Source: Njordibacter sp937773555
Lineage (GTDB): Bacteria > Pseudomonadota > Gammaproteobacteria > Pseudomonadales > Balneatricaceae
Assembly: GCF_047730085.1 (NCBI RefSeq)
Contig: NZ_CP159830.1
Span: 868,001 to 932,000 of the forward strand
Length of the DNA stretch: 64,000 nt
Direction of reading: 5' to 3'
Both the position numbers and the translations under genes were made by a program. The number at the start of each line of letters is the position of its first letter. Position 1 is the first letter of the stretch. Below, piece by piece: positions 1 through 9,331 of the stretch. The notes below the pieces were generated by a model. It ran no database searches. It had not been told where the DNA came from and saw nothing but the letters and a program-made list of their open reading frames with translations.

Positions 1-2
1 CT

Positions 3-401
3 ACGCAAAGAGCGCAGTTGCAGCACGCTAAGGCTCGTGAAGCATATTTCAATGCTGCTGAATTCAAAAAAAATATTCTTAGTCCATTATGTAAAGGCCT
101 CATCGCAGGCTATAAGCCGTTCCATTGGTTAGAAGGCGAAAGTGATCAGGTTATTAAATTAGCTCCCAGCGGAGTCTTACTGCTTGATGGGGTGTTTTCT
201 TTTAGTAAGCCCTTGCGTGAAATGGTGGGGCTGTCACTTTTTGTGGATACACCTTTACAGTTGCGCAAACAGCGGCTGATAGAACGGCCACAGTTAGACA
301 TTGAGTGGGTGAATCACTGGCAAAGTACAGAGTCTTGGCATCATCAGCAGGAGCTTACGTCAACGGCTACAGAGTTTATGGTTTCAGGAACTGACGGTTA
401 A
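3..401 (+). CDS. Uridine kinase-like P-loop protein, 3' part only
   Basis: The reading frame is already open at the left edge, so only the C-terminal part (about 132 residues) is present and the P-loop would lie outside the window. The visible part has a hydrophobic strand ending in LLDGVF, then SLFVDTP and LRKQRLIER. This order (a strand ending in Asp-Gly, then a strand, then an Arg-rich lid) is the usual C-terminal half of uridine kinase/phosphoribulokinase-family NTPases. The substrate cannot be judged without the N-terminus. The stop lies 4 bp from the stop of convergent kdsA, so the two transcripts meet tail to tail. Confidence 0.55.
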   Translation, partial: TQRAQLQHAKAREAYFNAAEFKKNILSPLCKGLIAGYKPFHWLEGESDQVIKLAPSGVLLLDGVFSFSKPLREMVGLSLFVDTPLQLRKQRLIERPQLDIEWVNHWQSTESWHHQQELTSTATEFMVSGTDG

Positions 402-405
402 TTCA

Positions 406-1254
406 TTAACCCTGTGTGTTAAGAGCAGGTAATGACTTCACTAAATCATCCACAGCTTTTACTTGACTCAAAAAAGCCTCTAGCTGCGCCAGAGGCAATG
501 CACAGGGGCCATCGCATCTAGCTTTTGTTGGGTCTGGGTGGGCTTCAAGAAATAAGCCAGCAATCCCCTGAGACATGCCTGCTAGGGCAAGCTGTGTGAC
601 TTGAGAGCGCCTGCCGCCAGCGGCATTTTCCTGCCCACCGGGTATTTGTAACGCATGGGTTACGTCAAATAATAAAGGGTGGCCAAACTCTTTCATAATG
701 CCAAAGCCCAGCATGTCGACAACCAAGTTATTGTAGCCAAAACTGCTGCCCCGTTCGCATAGCATTAACCTGTCATTGCCAGCTTCTTTAAACTTAATAA
801 TAATATGTGCCATTTCATTTGGCGTTAAAAATTGAGCTTTTTTAATATTAATGACGGCCTGAGTTTTTGCCATGGCAACCACAAGATCCGTTTGGCGCGA
901 TAGAAATGCGGGTAGCTGAATAACGTCAGCTACTTCGGCAGCCGCTGCAGCTTGGTGTGGCTCATGTACGTCGGTAATAATAGGAACATTATAAGCTGCT
1001 TTTACGGCCGCTAGTATTTCTAACCCTTTAGCTAGGCCTGGGCCTCGAAACGAATTTACTGATGACCTGTTGGCTTTATCAAAAGATGCTTTAAATACGT
1101 AGGGAATATTGAGCTTTCGTGCAGTGCTGACATAATGATCAGCAATTTCTAAAGCAAGATCCTTTGACTCTAGTACATTCATCCCACCAAATAGAGTGAA
1201 TGGTAGAGTGTTGCTTACGGAGAGTTCGCCAACTGCTACTGTTACTTGAGACAT
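406..1254 (-). CDS. kdsA: 3-deoxy-D-manno-octulosonate 8-phosphate synthase
   Basis: Condenses phosphoenolpyruvate with arabinose 5-phosphate to give KDO 8-phosphate, the first committed step of the lipid A inner-core sugar; cytosolic. The 282 residues match the family length. Visible motifs are the FGGMNVLES start, YVFKASFDKANRSS (PEP and sugar-phosphate binding), TDVHEP, LPAFLSRQTDL, NIKKAQFL and the late SQVTQLALAG segment. The start is supported by an AAAGGA ribosome site just upstream on the minus strand. It stands alone here rather than beside pyrG/eno as in many relatives. Its presence indicates an LPS-bearing Gram-negative cell. Confidence 0.95.
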   Translation of the reverse strand: MSQVTVAVGELSVSNTLPFTLFGGMNVLESKDLALEIADHYVSTARKLNIPYVFKASFDKANRSSVNSFRGPGLAKGLEILAAVKAAYNVPIITDVHEPHQAAAAAEVADVIQLPAFLSRQTDLVVAMAKTQAVINIKKAQFLTPNEMAHIIIKFKEAGNDRLMLCERGSSFGYNNLVVDMLGFGIMKEFGHPLLFDVTHALQIPGGQENAAGGRRSQVTQLALAGMSQGIAGLFLEAHPDPTKARCDGPCALPLAQLEAFLSQVKAVDDLVKSLPALNTQG

Positions 1255-1508
1255 GAGCCAAAGGTCCTTTAACTGCCATTTGTTGAAAAGATTCTATTGT
1301 ATCAGCCGGCCAGCTGCAATCCCATATTTTATCAATCAAGGCGAGTATTTATTGGTTACAAAAAAATAATAAAAGCCTGCCTGGTTGGAGACGCGCGGCT
1401 TGTCTGGCCTGGCACTTTGTCAATAGAGATAGTTTACTTTTTTGGGGTTTTTGAGCTTGATTTTATCTAGGCAAATGTCTATATTTGGTGCTGTATTCTG
1501 TTTCGAGG

Positions 1509-1522
1509 CACAATATCTAGTG
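1509..1522. promoter_or_regulatory. Possible NrdR box upstream of nrdA
   Basis: The 375-bp gap between kdsA and nrdA (1255-1629) carries no gene. About 110 bp before nrdA is CACAATATCTAGTG, which fits the NrdR box pattern (CACTATATATAGTG) at 12 of 14 positions. A weaker match, CACTAAATACATTT at 1556-1569, lies 47 bp further on, wider than the usual spacing of paired NrdR boxes. NrdR-type ATP/dATP-responsive repression of the reductase operon is therefore plausible but not proven. The remainder of the gap is AT-rich with no further recognisable signal. Confidence 0.35.
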
Positions 1523-1629
1523 ATTGAGGGTTTTTCTGTCACTTTCTTCCGAAACCACTAAATACATTTAAGGTGTTCAGTTTTAAGGCTGAAAAAGAAC
1601 AAAAGTCAACATAATACATAGGCAAATCA

Positions 1630-3888
1630 ATGCAAGATTTGATGGTCACAAAGCGTAACGGGCGAGAAGAAAAAATCGACCTCGAAAAGATTCACCGTGT
1701 CATAGATTGGGCCGCTGAAGGTTTAGAAAATGTGTCGGTATCTCAAGTGGAGCTGAAAGCACAGATTCAATTTTTTAATGGGATACGCACTGCAGACATT
1801 CACGAAACTATCATTAAGTCTGCTGCCGATTTAATCTCCGAAGAAACCCCAGATTATCAATACATGGCGGCCCGATTAGCCATATTCCACCTACGTAAAC
1901 GTGCCTTCGGTAATTTTGAACCACCTCATTTGGGTGAGCACGTGAAAAAAATGGTGGCCCTGGAGCGTTATGACAACGCCCTGTTGAAAGATTATACAGA
2001 GGCTGAGTTTGACCATTTGAATGAGTGTTTAGACCACTCTCGTGATATGAACTTCAGCTACGCTGCAGTTAAACAAATGGAAGGCAAGTACTTGGTACAA
2101 AACCGAGTAACTGGGCAAATTCACGAAAGCCCCCAGATTTTGTATATGTTGGTGGGGGCCTGTTTATTTTCTAATTACCCCAAAGCAACACGCTTAGATT
2201 ATGTGCAGCGATTTTATAATGCGGTGTCTTTGTTTAAAATTTCTTTGCCTACGCCGATCATGGCAGGTGTTCGCACCCCTACGCGCCAGTTTAGCTCGTG
2301 CGTACTGATTGAGTGTGGCGATTCATTAGACTCTATCAACGCGACATCTTCCGCTATTATTAAGTATGTTAGCCAGCGTGCAGGCATTGGTATTAATGCG
2401 GGTCGTTTGCGTGCCCTAGGCAGCCCTATTCGAGGAGGAGAAGCCTTCCATACAGGGATGATCCCATTCATTAAGCACTTTCAAACAGCGGTTAAGAGCT
2501 GTTCACAAGGCGGTGTTCGCGGCGGTGCAGCCACTCTTTTTTACCCTATTTGGCACTTAGAAGTAGAGTCTTTGTTGGTGTTAAAAAACAATCGCGGCGT
2601 AGAAGAAAACCGTGCCCGCCATATGGATTACGGAGTTCAATTTAATCGGTTAATGTACACACGCTTGATTAAGAGTGGCAATATTACCTTATTCAGTCCC
2701 TCTGATGTGCCTGGCTTATACGATGCCTTCTTTGCTGATCAAGATGAATTTGAACGACTGTACGATATTTATGAGGCCGACGATACGATCCGTAAGCGCA
2801 CAGTTAAAGCGGTTGACCTATTTAGTAAGTTTGCCCAAGAACGCGCTCAAACAGGCCGTATTTACCTGCAAAACGTAGATCACTGTAATACCCGTAGTGC
2901 TTTTGACCCTAAAAAAGCACCGGTACGTATGAGTAACCTGTGTCTAGAGATTACTTTGCCAACGGCGCCGTTAGATAGTATTGGTGACGCAAGCGGTGAA
3001 ATCGCTTTGTGCACTCTATCAGCCTTTAACCTAGGTGCATTGGATAATCTGAGTGAATTAGAAAATTTGTCCGACCTGATTGTTCGTGCCTTAGATAACC
3101 TACTCGATTATCAAGAATACCCGGTACCAGCGGCCTATGAAGCCAGTATGAAGCGCCGCACATTAGGTGTTGGTGTAACTAACTTTGCTTATTATTTGGC
3201 TAAAAATGGTGCTAAGTATTCTGACGGTTCAGGCAATGCGCTCACCCATCGTACATTCGAAGCAGTACAGTATTACCTGTTACAAGCCTCTAGCCGTTTA
3301 GCACAAGAGCAGGGCGCATGTCCTGCCTATGGTGACACGTTCTACGCCCAAGGCATTATGCCAATTGACAGCTACAAGAAAGATATTAACAAGTTTTGTG
3401 CTCAGGAATTGTTGCTAGATTGGGACGCTTTACGCCAGCAGATCAAAGACCATGGCTTGCGTAATAGTACTCTAACAGCGCTGATGCCCTGCGAGACTTC
3501 TAGCCAAATTACCAACAGCACTAATGGCATTGAACCTCCTAGGGGCTATGTGAGTGTGAAAGCCAGTAAGGACGGAATTCTTAAGCAAGTAGTGCCTGAA
3601 TTTAAACGCTTACGTAATTCTTATGAGTTACTTTGGAGCATCCCAAGTAACGAAGGTTACTTGCAGCTTGTTGGTATTATGCAAAAATTTGTTGATCAGT
3701 CTATTTCTGCTAATACCAATTATGACCCCGCTCGCTTTGATAATGAAAAAGTGCCCATGAAACTCTTACTAAAAGACCTACTTACCGCTTATAAGTATGG
3801 TGTTAAGACCTTGTATTACCATAACACCCGCGATGGTGCTAATGATGATCAAGATGATGACTGTGAAAGTGGTGCTTGCAAACTTTAG
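1630..3888 (+). CDS. nrdA: Class Ia ribonucleoside-diphosphate reductase, alpha (catalytic) subunit
   Basis: Reduces all four NDPs to dNDPs; cytosolic partner of NrdB. The 752 residues resemble the enterobacterial protein over their whole length. An N-terminal ATP-cone (VTKRNGREEKIDLEKIHR) implies dATP/ATP activity control. The active-site region includes QFSSCVLIE (first redox Cys), NLCLEI (radical Cys) and ALCTLSAFNLG (second redox Cys). The C-terminal swinging-arm pair is intact (CESGACKL, as in Escherichia coli CESGACKI). First of three co-oriented genes, with 53 bp to nrdB; probably one transcript with nrdB and the ferredoxin gene. Confidence 0.97.
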   Translation: MQDLMVTKRNGREEKIDLEKIHRVIDWAAEGLENVSVSQVELKAQIQFFNGIRTADIHETIIKSAADLISEETPDYQYMAARLAIFHLRKRAFGNFEPPHLGEHVKKMVALERYDNALLKDYTEAEFDHLNECLDHSRDMNFSYAAVKQMEGKYLVQNRVTGQIHESPQILYMLVGACLFSNYPKATRLDYVQRFYNAVSLFKISLPTPIMAGVRTPTRQFSSCVLIECGDSLDSINATSSAIIKYVSQRAGIGINAGRLRALGSPIRGGEAFHTGMIPFIKHFQTAVKSCSQGGVRGGAATLFYPIWHLEVESLLVLKNNRGVEENRARHMDYGVQFNRLMYTRLIKSGNITLFSPSDVPGLYDAFFADQDEFERLYDIYEADDTIRKRTVKAVDLFSKFAQERAQTGRIYLQNVDHCNTRSAFDPKKAPVRMSNLCLEITLPTAPLDSIGDASGEIALCTLSAFNLGALDNLSELENLSDLIVRALDNLLDYQEYPVPAAYEASMKRRTLGVGVTNFAYYLAKNGAKYSDGSGNALTHRTFEAVQYYLLQASSRLAQEQGACPAYGDTFYAQGIMPIDSYKKDINKFCAQELLLDWDALRQQIKDHGLRNSTLTALMPCETSSQITNSTNGIEPPRGYVSVKASKDGILKQVVPEFKRLRNSYELLWSIPSNEGYLQLVGIMQKFVDQSISANTNYDPARFDNEKVPMKLLLKDLLTAYKYGVKTLYYHNTRDGANDDQDDDCESGACKL

Positions 3889-3941
3889 TGAGCAGCGCCC
3901 TAGAAAACCTTTAGACATAACTGTACACCTACGAGATACTC

Positions 3942-5072
3942 ATGGCCTATTCCACCTTTAATAAGGTTAAAAATGACGCGCTAAAAGAGCCTATGTTCTT
4001 TGGTCAAAATGTCAATGTTGCCCGTTACGACCAGCAGCGCCACCCTATTTTTGAAAAGTTGATTGAAAAACAATTGTCCTTCTTTTGGCGCCCAGAAGAA
4101 GTTGATTTATCTACTGACCGTAAAGATTTTATGGCCATGGCAGAGCACGAACGGCATATATTTTTGAGTAACCTAAAATACCAAACGCTGCTTGATAGTG
4201 TTCAGGGTCGGTCTCCTAATATTGCATTCTTGCCTGTAGTGTCTCTACCAGAACTTGAAACATGGCTCGAAACCTGGTCGTTTAGCGAAACTGTTCATAG
4301 CCGCAGTTACACCCATATAATTCGTAATGTAGTGGATGACCCAAGCATTATATTTGATGATATTGTTGATAACCCAGAGATTGTAAAACGTGCGGAATCA
4401 GTGACCCGCTACTATGATTTATTTATAGAGATGTGTGGCCAATATAGTTTGCTTGGAGAGGGCGCTCACCAAGTTGATGGTAAAGAGATTGTGGTTAGCT
4501 TAAGTGCCCTAAAGCGTCAACTGTACCTCACAGTTGCTTCTGTAAATGTACTGGAAGCAGTGCGCTTTTATGTTAGCTTTGCCTGTAGCTTTGCCTTTGC
4601 TGAACGAGCAATTATGGAGGGTAATGCCAAGGTTATTAAGCTGATTGCCCGTGATGAAGCCCTGCATTTAGCTGGAACTCAACACATGCTCAACTTAATG
4701 GGTAATGGTCAAGACGACCCAGATATGGTCGCCATTGCTGAATCATGTAAAGATGAGGTGGTAGAGATCTTCCGCGAAGCGGCGGAGCAAGAGCGTGAAT
4801 GGGCTAAATATCTGTTTAAAGATGGCTCAATGATTGGATTAAATGCTGAAATTCTCAGCGATTATGTTGATTATATAACGAACGTGCGTTTGCGTGGTTT
4901 AGGTTTTGATGAAATATTTGACATCCGCAGCAATCCGTTGCCTTGGATGAATGCGTGGTTAGTGAGTGATAACGTGCAGGTTGCTCCTCAAGAGGCTGAG
5001 ATTAGTTCATACCTTGTAGGTGCCATCGACAGTAACATGGACGACGCAGACTTTGACGATTTTGACCTCTAA
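3942..5072 (+). CDS. nrdB: Class Ia ribonucleoside-diphosphate reductase, beta (radical) subunit
   Basis: Small subunit that houses the di-iron centre and stable tyrosyl radical used by NrdA. At 376 residues it is the normal length. Carboxylate and His ligands of the ferritin-like fold are visible in the segments SETVHSRSYTHI, LEAVRFYVSFA and ARDEALHLAGTQH. The acidic tail (MDDADFDDFDL) matches the C-terminal peptide that docks onto NrdA. It sits between nrdA and the yfaE-type ferredoxin gene, the standard class Ia arrangement. Confidence 0.97.
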   Translation: MAYSTFNKVKNDALKEPMFFGQNVNVARYDQQRHPIFEKLIEKQLSFFWRPEEVDLSTDRKDFMAMAEHERHIFLSNLKYQTLLDSVQGRSPNIAFLPVVSLPELETWLETWSFSETVHSRSYTHIIRNVVDDPSIIFDDIVDNPEIVKRAESVTRYYDLFIEMCGQYSLLGEGAHQVDGKEIVVSLSALKRQLYLTVASVNVLEAVRFYVSFACSFAFAERAIMEGNAKVIKLIARDEALHLAGTQHMLNLMGNGQDDPDMVAIAESCKDEVVEIFREAAEQEREWAKYLFKDGSMIGLNAEILSDYVDYITNVRLRGLGFDEIFDIRSNPLPWMNAWLVSDNVQVAPQEAEISSYLVGAIDSNMDDADFDDFDL

Positions 5073-5095
5073 CGGTCCAGACCCTGTAAACGCTG

Positions 5096-5359
5096 GTGCT
5101 ACAATCTATGAGTTCTACAGTCACTGTTAATGACATGCAGACCTTCTGTTACGGCGAAGAATTTTCTTTGCTGGATAGTATGGAAGAACACCAAATTTCG
5201 GTGAGTTATAACTGCCGTGGGGGTTATTGCGGAAGCTGCAAAGTGAAGTTGACCTCGGGTAAGGTTAACTGGGTGCAGGACAGTTTAGTCTCGTTGGAAC
5301 CCGGCGAAATTCTAGTCTGTTGTTGTGTGCCAGATGGTTCAATTAGTTTGACCATCTAG
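5096..5359 (+). CDS. yfaE: YfaE-type 2Fe-2S ferredoxin for NrdB cofactor maintenance
   Basis: Small plant-type 2Fe-2S ferredoxin that, in the well-studied enterobacterial case, delivers electrons to build or repair the NrdB diferric-tyrosyl radical. Cluster ligands appear as CRGGYCGSC followed about 35 residues later by CVPDG, the characteristic short form ending soon after the fourth Cys. It begins 23 bp after nrdB, by GTG at 5096 or by the in-frame ATG at 5108; the choice changes only four residues. The location directly downstream of nrdAB supports the specific role over a general ferredoxin. Confidence 0.9.
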   Translation: MLQSMSSTVTVNDMQTFCYGEEFSLLDSMEEHQISVSYNCRGGYCGSCKVKLTSGKVNWVQDSLVSLEPGEILVCCCVPDGSISLTI

Positions 5360-5374
5360 CCACAAGGGTTTGCA

Positions 5375-6730
5375 CTATCTGTTGCTTCGCGCATGCTTAA
5401 GGGTGTCTGCAATTAAGAATGCCAATTCTAGTGCTTGGTCTGCATTCAGCCTTGGATCACATGCTGTGTGGTAGCGGTCAGCTAATCCTTCGGCAGTGAT
5501 ATCATGAGCACCACCCATGCACTCAGTCACATTCTGCCCAGTCATTTCAAAGTGAACACCACCCGCGTAAGTGCCTTCTGCAGCATGCACATCAAAAAAG
5601 CTCTTCACTTCTCGTAATACATCTTTTACTTGGCGAGTCTTGTAGCCAGTGTGGGTTTTGATGGTATTGCCGTGCATGGGATCACTACTCCACAGCACCT
5701 TGTGGCCTTCCTTTTCAACAGCTCTAATTAGGTCTGGCAAGTAGGTCTCTACTTTGTCCGCACCCATTCTAGCTATAATATTAATGCGACCGGCTTCGTT
5801 ATCTGGGTTTAACGTATCCAGTAGGCGCAGCATGTCATCAGCCTTCATCGTAGGCCCAGCTTTAAAGCCTAATGGGTTTTTGACACCGCGTAAGAATTCC
5901 ACATGAGCACCGTCCACTTGACGGGTGCGGTCACCAATCCAAAGCATATGAGCAGAGCAATCGTACCAGTCATTAGTTAAGCTATCTTCGCGGGTTAACG
6001 CTTGTTCATAGTTTAGCAGCAAAGCCTCGTGAGAGGTGTAAAGGCTAGTTTTGTGCAGTTGTGGTGCATTTTCAGCGTTCAGACCACAGGCATTCATGAA
6101 GCTTAAAGAGCGGTCAATCTGGTCTGCCAGATCCTCATACCGAGTGCCAAGAGGGCTGGTGCGCACGAAGTCTTGGTTCCATTGATGAACTTTATTTAAA
6201 TCTGCAAAACCACCTTCGGCGAAGGCTCGCAGTAAGTTTAAAGTAGCAGCCGATTGATTGTAGGCTTGCACTAGCCGTTCTGGGTCAGGTACGCGAGCAG
6301 CAGAGGTAAACTCTGTACTGTTGATAATATCTCCCCGATAACTGGGAAGCTCAATACCATCAAAAGTTTCATTATCAGAAGATCGTGGTTTAGCAAACTG
6401 TCCTGCCATGCGGCCTACTTTAACAACAGGGCAACTACCTGCAAAGGTTAGTACCACCGCCATTTGTAACATAACCTTAAACGTGTCGCGAATATTTGAC
6501 GCGCCAAATTCAGCAAAGCTTTCTGCACAATCACCACCTTGCAATAAAAAGGCCTTACCCTCAGTCACTTGGGCTAACTGTTTTTTTAATGCTCGAGCTT
6601 CGCCGGCAAACACTAGTGGAGGCACTTGTGCAAGTTGTTGCTCAACGCGAGTAACTGCATCTGAATTAGGGTAGTTAGGTTGTTGTAATATCGGGAATTC
6701 ACGCCAACTGGTTGGAGACCATGGTTTCAT
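5375..6730 (-). CDS. Class II (plant-type) DAHP synthase
   Basis: 3-Deoxy-D-arabino-heptulosonate 7-phosphate synthase, the first step of the shikimate pathway (PEP plus erythrose 4-phosphate). It is the class II type: the N-terminus WSPTSWREFPILQQPNYP, LLQGGDCAESF, VGRMAGQFAKPRSS, TSHEALLLNYE, SAHMLWIGDRTRQ, and the late ARMGADK and SDPMHGNT motifs are all present. The frame is open to 6778, but family members begin at the M-(K)-PWSP segment, so ATG 6730 is preferred (451 residues); no good Shine-Dalgarno sequence precedes it. It ends 15 bp from the convergent ferredoxin gene. Confidence 0.92.
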   Translation of the reverse strand: MKPWSPTSWREFPILQQPNYPNSDAVTRVEQQLAQVPPLVFAGEARALKKQLAQVTEGKAFLLQGGDCAESFAEFGASNIRDTFKVMLQMAVVLTFAGSCPVVKVGRMAGQFAKPRSSDNETFDGIELPSYRGDIINSTEFTSAARVPDPERLVQAYNQSAATLNLLRAFAEGGFADLNKVHQWNQDFVRTSPLGTRYEDLADQIDRSLSFMNACGLNAENAPQLHKTSLYTSHEALLLNYEQALTREDSLTNDWYDCSAHMLWIGDRTRQVDGAHVEFLRGVKNPLGFKAGPTMKADDMLRLLDTLNPDNEAGRINIIARMGADKVETYLPDLIRAVEKEGHKVLWSSDPMHGNTIKTHTGYKTRQVKDVLREVKSFFDVHAAEGTYAGGVHFEMTGQNVTECMGGAHDITAEGLADRYHTACDPRLNADQALELAFLIADTLKHARSNR

Positions 6731-6879
6731 TAGGAGGGCCAAAAAAAGGTAGGTTGAGCAATGCCGCTGGCAATGCACGAAATTAGCTCTATTTTATATC
6801 ATGCCTACCCGTTAGGTACAATCTGCCTGTGCGGTATTTGTTGCCATTAGAGCGATAGGAACAGTGGCTTTGTGGTAAT

Positions 6880-7836
6880 CTAAAGGGAGTCTTCAGGCGG
6901 TCTCAAGGGCTGGCCTTGCTGGTTTTTCTGTTTAACACCCACCAAAGTAGCGGCAGATGTTTCGCGTGCGGTAACAAGAAAATCCATCATGTATTTGCTA
7001 TCAGCTTGATCGCTGCGCACTGCAGCATAAAGCGTGCACCAGATGCCAGTTTCAGACATAGGCACAGCGGTCACATAACCGCGGCTACTGTATTCGTCTA
7101 ATGCCCAGTTTGGTAAAGCGCACACCCCCCGGCCACTCGCCACCAGTTGCATCATCATCACGGTAAGCTCAGCGTGCCGTATAGCTTCAGGTTCAACACC
7201 CGCTGGATCTAAAAATTGCACAAATACATCTAACATATCACGCTCAACAGGATAACAAATCAGTGTCTGGTCGGCGATATCTTCTGCGTCTATAAATTTT
7301 TTCTTGGCTAAAGAGTGATGGTTACTAACTGCAAGCACAGATTCGTAGCTAAACAGGGGAACATAGCTTATGCCAGGTAAATCCTTTGGGTTCGCCGTTA
7401 TCACAAGGTCAAGCTCGCCACTTCGCAGCGCAGGCAGCGGTGCAAAGTTGAAGCCACTGGCTAAATCAAGTTCTACTTCTGGCCAGTCAGCACGGTAACG
7501 ATCTAAGCTTGGCATTAGCCACTGAAAACAGCTGTGGCACTCGATGGCAATGTTAAGGCGGCCTACAGCACCTGCTGCTAAACGGATAATTTCGCGCTCT
7601 GTATTTCGAATCTGTGGCAGCAGGTCATCTGCAAGAAGCAATAACCGCTGTCCAGCGGTAGTAAATTCTACTGGCTTAGTCTTTCTTATAAATAGGTCTA
7701 AGCCCAGTTTGTGTTCAAGGTCTTTAATTTGATGGGACAAGGCCGACTGGGTAAGAAATACTTTCTCTGCTGCTTCCACCAGACTTCCCGTTTCTCTAAG
7801 GGCAGATAGCGTGCGCAGGTGTCTTAACTCAATCAT
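6880..7836 (-). CDS. metR: LysR-type regulator MetR
   Basis: LysR-family activator that responds to homocysteine and controls methionine-synthesis genes. The winged-helix HTH occupies residues 1-60 (IELRHLRTLSALRE, QSALSHQIKDLE). The effector domain carries the MetR-characteristic ECHSCFQWLMP segment, PALRSGELDLVIT, and LPNWALDEY. The length of 318 residues is close to other MetR proteins. It starts 9 bp after the argF stop on the same strand, so it may be co-transcribed with argF; this neighbour is unusual, since metR is more often divergent from metE. Its targets are not visible in the window. Confidence 0.85.
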   Translation of the reverse strand: MIELRHLRTLSALRETGSLVEAAEKVFLTQSALSHQIKDLEHKLGLDLFIRKTKPVEFTTAGQRLLLLADDLLPQIRNTEREIIRLAAGAVGRLNIAIECHSCFQWLMPSLDRYRADWPEVELDLASGFNFAPLPALRSGELDLVITANPKDLPGISYVPLFSYESVLAVSNHHSLAKKKFIDAEDIADQTLICYPVERDMLDVFVQFLDPAGVEPEAIRHAELTVMMMQLVASGRGVCALPNWALDEYSSRGYVTAVPMSETGIWCTLYAAVRSDQADSKYMMDFLVTARETSAATLVGVKQKNQQGQPLRPPEDSL

Positions 7837-7845
7837 AGGGCCTGC

Positions 7846-8769
7846 TTAAGTCTGTGGTTGTAATAATAAAAATTCCATCAATGCTTTTTGAGCATGTAAC
7901 CGGTTCTCAGCCTCATCAAAAACCACGCTGCGTGGATCACTAAACATGTTGTGGCTGATTTCTAAACCACGGTAGGCTGGCAAACAATGCATGAAAAGAG
8001 CGTTTGGCTCTGCCAAGTCCATAAGCGCAGGATTAACTTGATAGTTTTCAAAAGCAGCTTCCCGGGCTTTCTTTTCGTCTTCTTGGCCCATAGAAGCCCA
8101 TGTATCTGTCACTACTAAATGGCTACCAATAACAGCTCTTTTGGGGTCTTGTATCAGGTGTACGCGTTCAGCATTGTTGGCCATCATCTGTGCATTTGGT
8201 AGATAGCCGTCAGGGCATGCTATGTTAAGTTTAAAGTCAAACTGTTTAGCGGCATTAATAAATGAATGGCACATGTTATTGCCATCCCCAACCCAAGTGA
8301 CTGTTTTGCCTTTGATACTGCCGCGGTGTTCAACAAAGGTTTGTATATCAGCTAATAACTGGCATGGGTGGTAGTCGTCAGTAAGGGCATTAATAACAGG
8401 AACTTTGGAATGCGCTGCAAACTCTACAACTTCGTCGTGGGAAAACGTGCGAATCATCACCATGTCTACCATGCTTGAGATAACTTTGGCACTATCTTCA
8501 ATAGGCTCTCCGCGGCCTAGTTGGGTATCCCTTGAAGAAAGGAAAATAGCATGCCCTCCCTGCTGTGCCATACCCGCTTCAAATGAAACGCGTGTGCGCG
8601 TTGATGATTTTTCAAAAATCATGCCTAACACCTTGCTGCGAAAAGGCTCGTAAGGGGTGTTTGAATTGCGAATTTTTTTGAGTTCTATGGCGCGCTGAAT
8701 GACCCAGTTTAGCTCATTAGGGGATAGATCAAGCAAGGTTAAAAAGTGACGTGGAGAAGAGTTGGTCAT
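7846..8769 (-). CDS. argF: Ornithine carbamoyltransferase
   Basis: Transfers the carbamoyl group from carbamoyl phosphate to ornithine, giving citrulline in arginine biosynthesis; cytosolic trimer. The 307 residues show the SSTRTRVSFE carbamoyl-phosphate loop, the DYHPCQLLAD segment, WVGDGNNMCHS, and HCLPAYRG, where family members have the catalytic HCLP motif. It is divergent from the glutaredoxin gene across about 190 bp, where no convincing ArgR box could be found. Anabolic rather than catabolic use is inferred from the absence of arcA/arcC nearby. Confidence 0.95.
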   Translation of the reverse strand: MTNSSPRHFLTLLDLSPNELNWVIQRAIELKKIRNSNTPYEPFRSKVLGMIFEKSSTRTRVSFEAGMAQQGGHAIFLSSRDTQLGRGEPIEDSAKVISSMVDMVMIRTFSHDEVVEFAAHSKVPVINALTDDYHPCQLLADIQTFVEHRGSIKGKTVTWVGDGNNMCHSFINAAKQFDFKLNIACPDGYLPNAQMMANNAERVHLIQDPKRAVIGSHLVVTDTWASMGQEDEKKAREAAFENYQVNPALMDLAEPNALFMHCLPAYRGLEISHNMFSDPRSVVFDEAENRLHAQKALMEFLLLQPQT

Positions 8770-8960
8770 GGAAAATGGCCGCGTAAAACGAGAATGATAG
8801 GGGTAATAGCTCTTGCTTGCAAATAACTAAGCTAATAAGGGCCATAAATAATGTAGATTATGGTATTTTTTTGACCAAATAATAACTGACTAAATTGGTA
8901 GGATATGTTTATAATTGCAGCAATTGAATTATGCAACCATAAATGAGAGAGCTGATAATT

Positions 8961-9293
8961 ATGGACACGATAACCACTATTAAAGAACAAATCGAAAGCA
9001 ATGCCATTTTACTTTACATGAAAGGCACGCCTAAATTCCCTCAGTGTGGGTTTTCTTCAAAAACTGTGCAAAACCTAATGAACTGTGGCGAGCGCTTTGC
9101 ATTCGTTAATATTTTAGAACATCCAGACATTCGTGCCGAATTGCCTAAGTATGCCAACTGGCCAACGTTTCCACAGTTGTGGATTAAAGGTGAACTTGTT
9201 GGTGGTTGCGATATCATCACAGATTTAGCAGACTCGGGTGAACTAGCTGAAATGATTAGCGCTGCGGCACCTGCAGAAACAGACCCCGAGTAA
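8961..9293 (+). CDS. grxD: Monothiol glutaredoxin (Grx4 type)
   Basis: CGFS-type glutaredoxin, a carrier and sensor protein for 2Fe-2S clusters. The sequence gives YMKGTPKFPQCGFSS, the monothiol CGFS active site, then the WPTFPQLWIKGELVGGCDI block that binds glutathione. ATG 8961 (MDTITT) is preferred over the ATG at 8943: it matches family N-termini and has a GAGAG ribosome site at suitable spacing. About 110 residues. A peroxiredoxin gene follows after 38 bp on the same strand, suggesting a small redox operon. Confidence 0.93.
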   Translation: MDTITTIKEQIESNAILLYMKGTPKFPQCGFSSKTVQNLMNCGERFAFVNILEHPDIRAELPKYANWPTFPQLWIKGELVGGCDIITDLADSGELAEMISAAAPAETDPE

Positions 9294-9331
9294 TTTAAAT
9301 AACACAAACTAACGAGTATAAAGGAACAGCT

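Noticed and set aside
8770..8960. ArgR box upstream of argF
   Set aside because: Only isolated TGAAT-like half sites; no paired 18-bp match.
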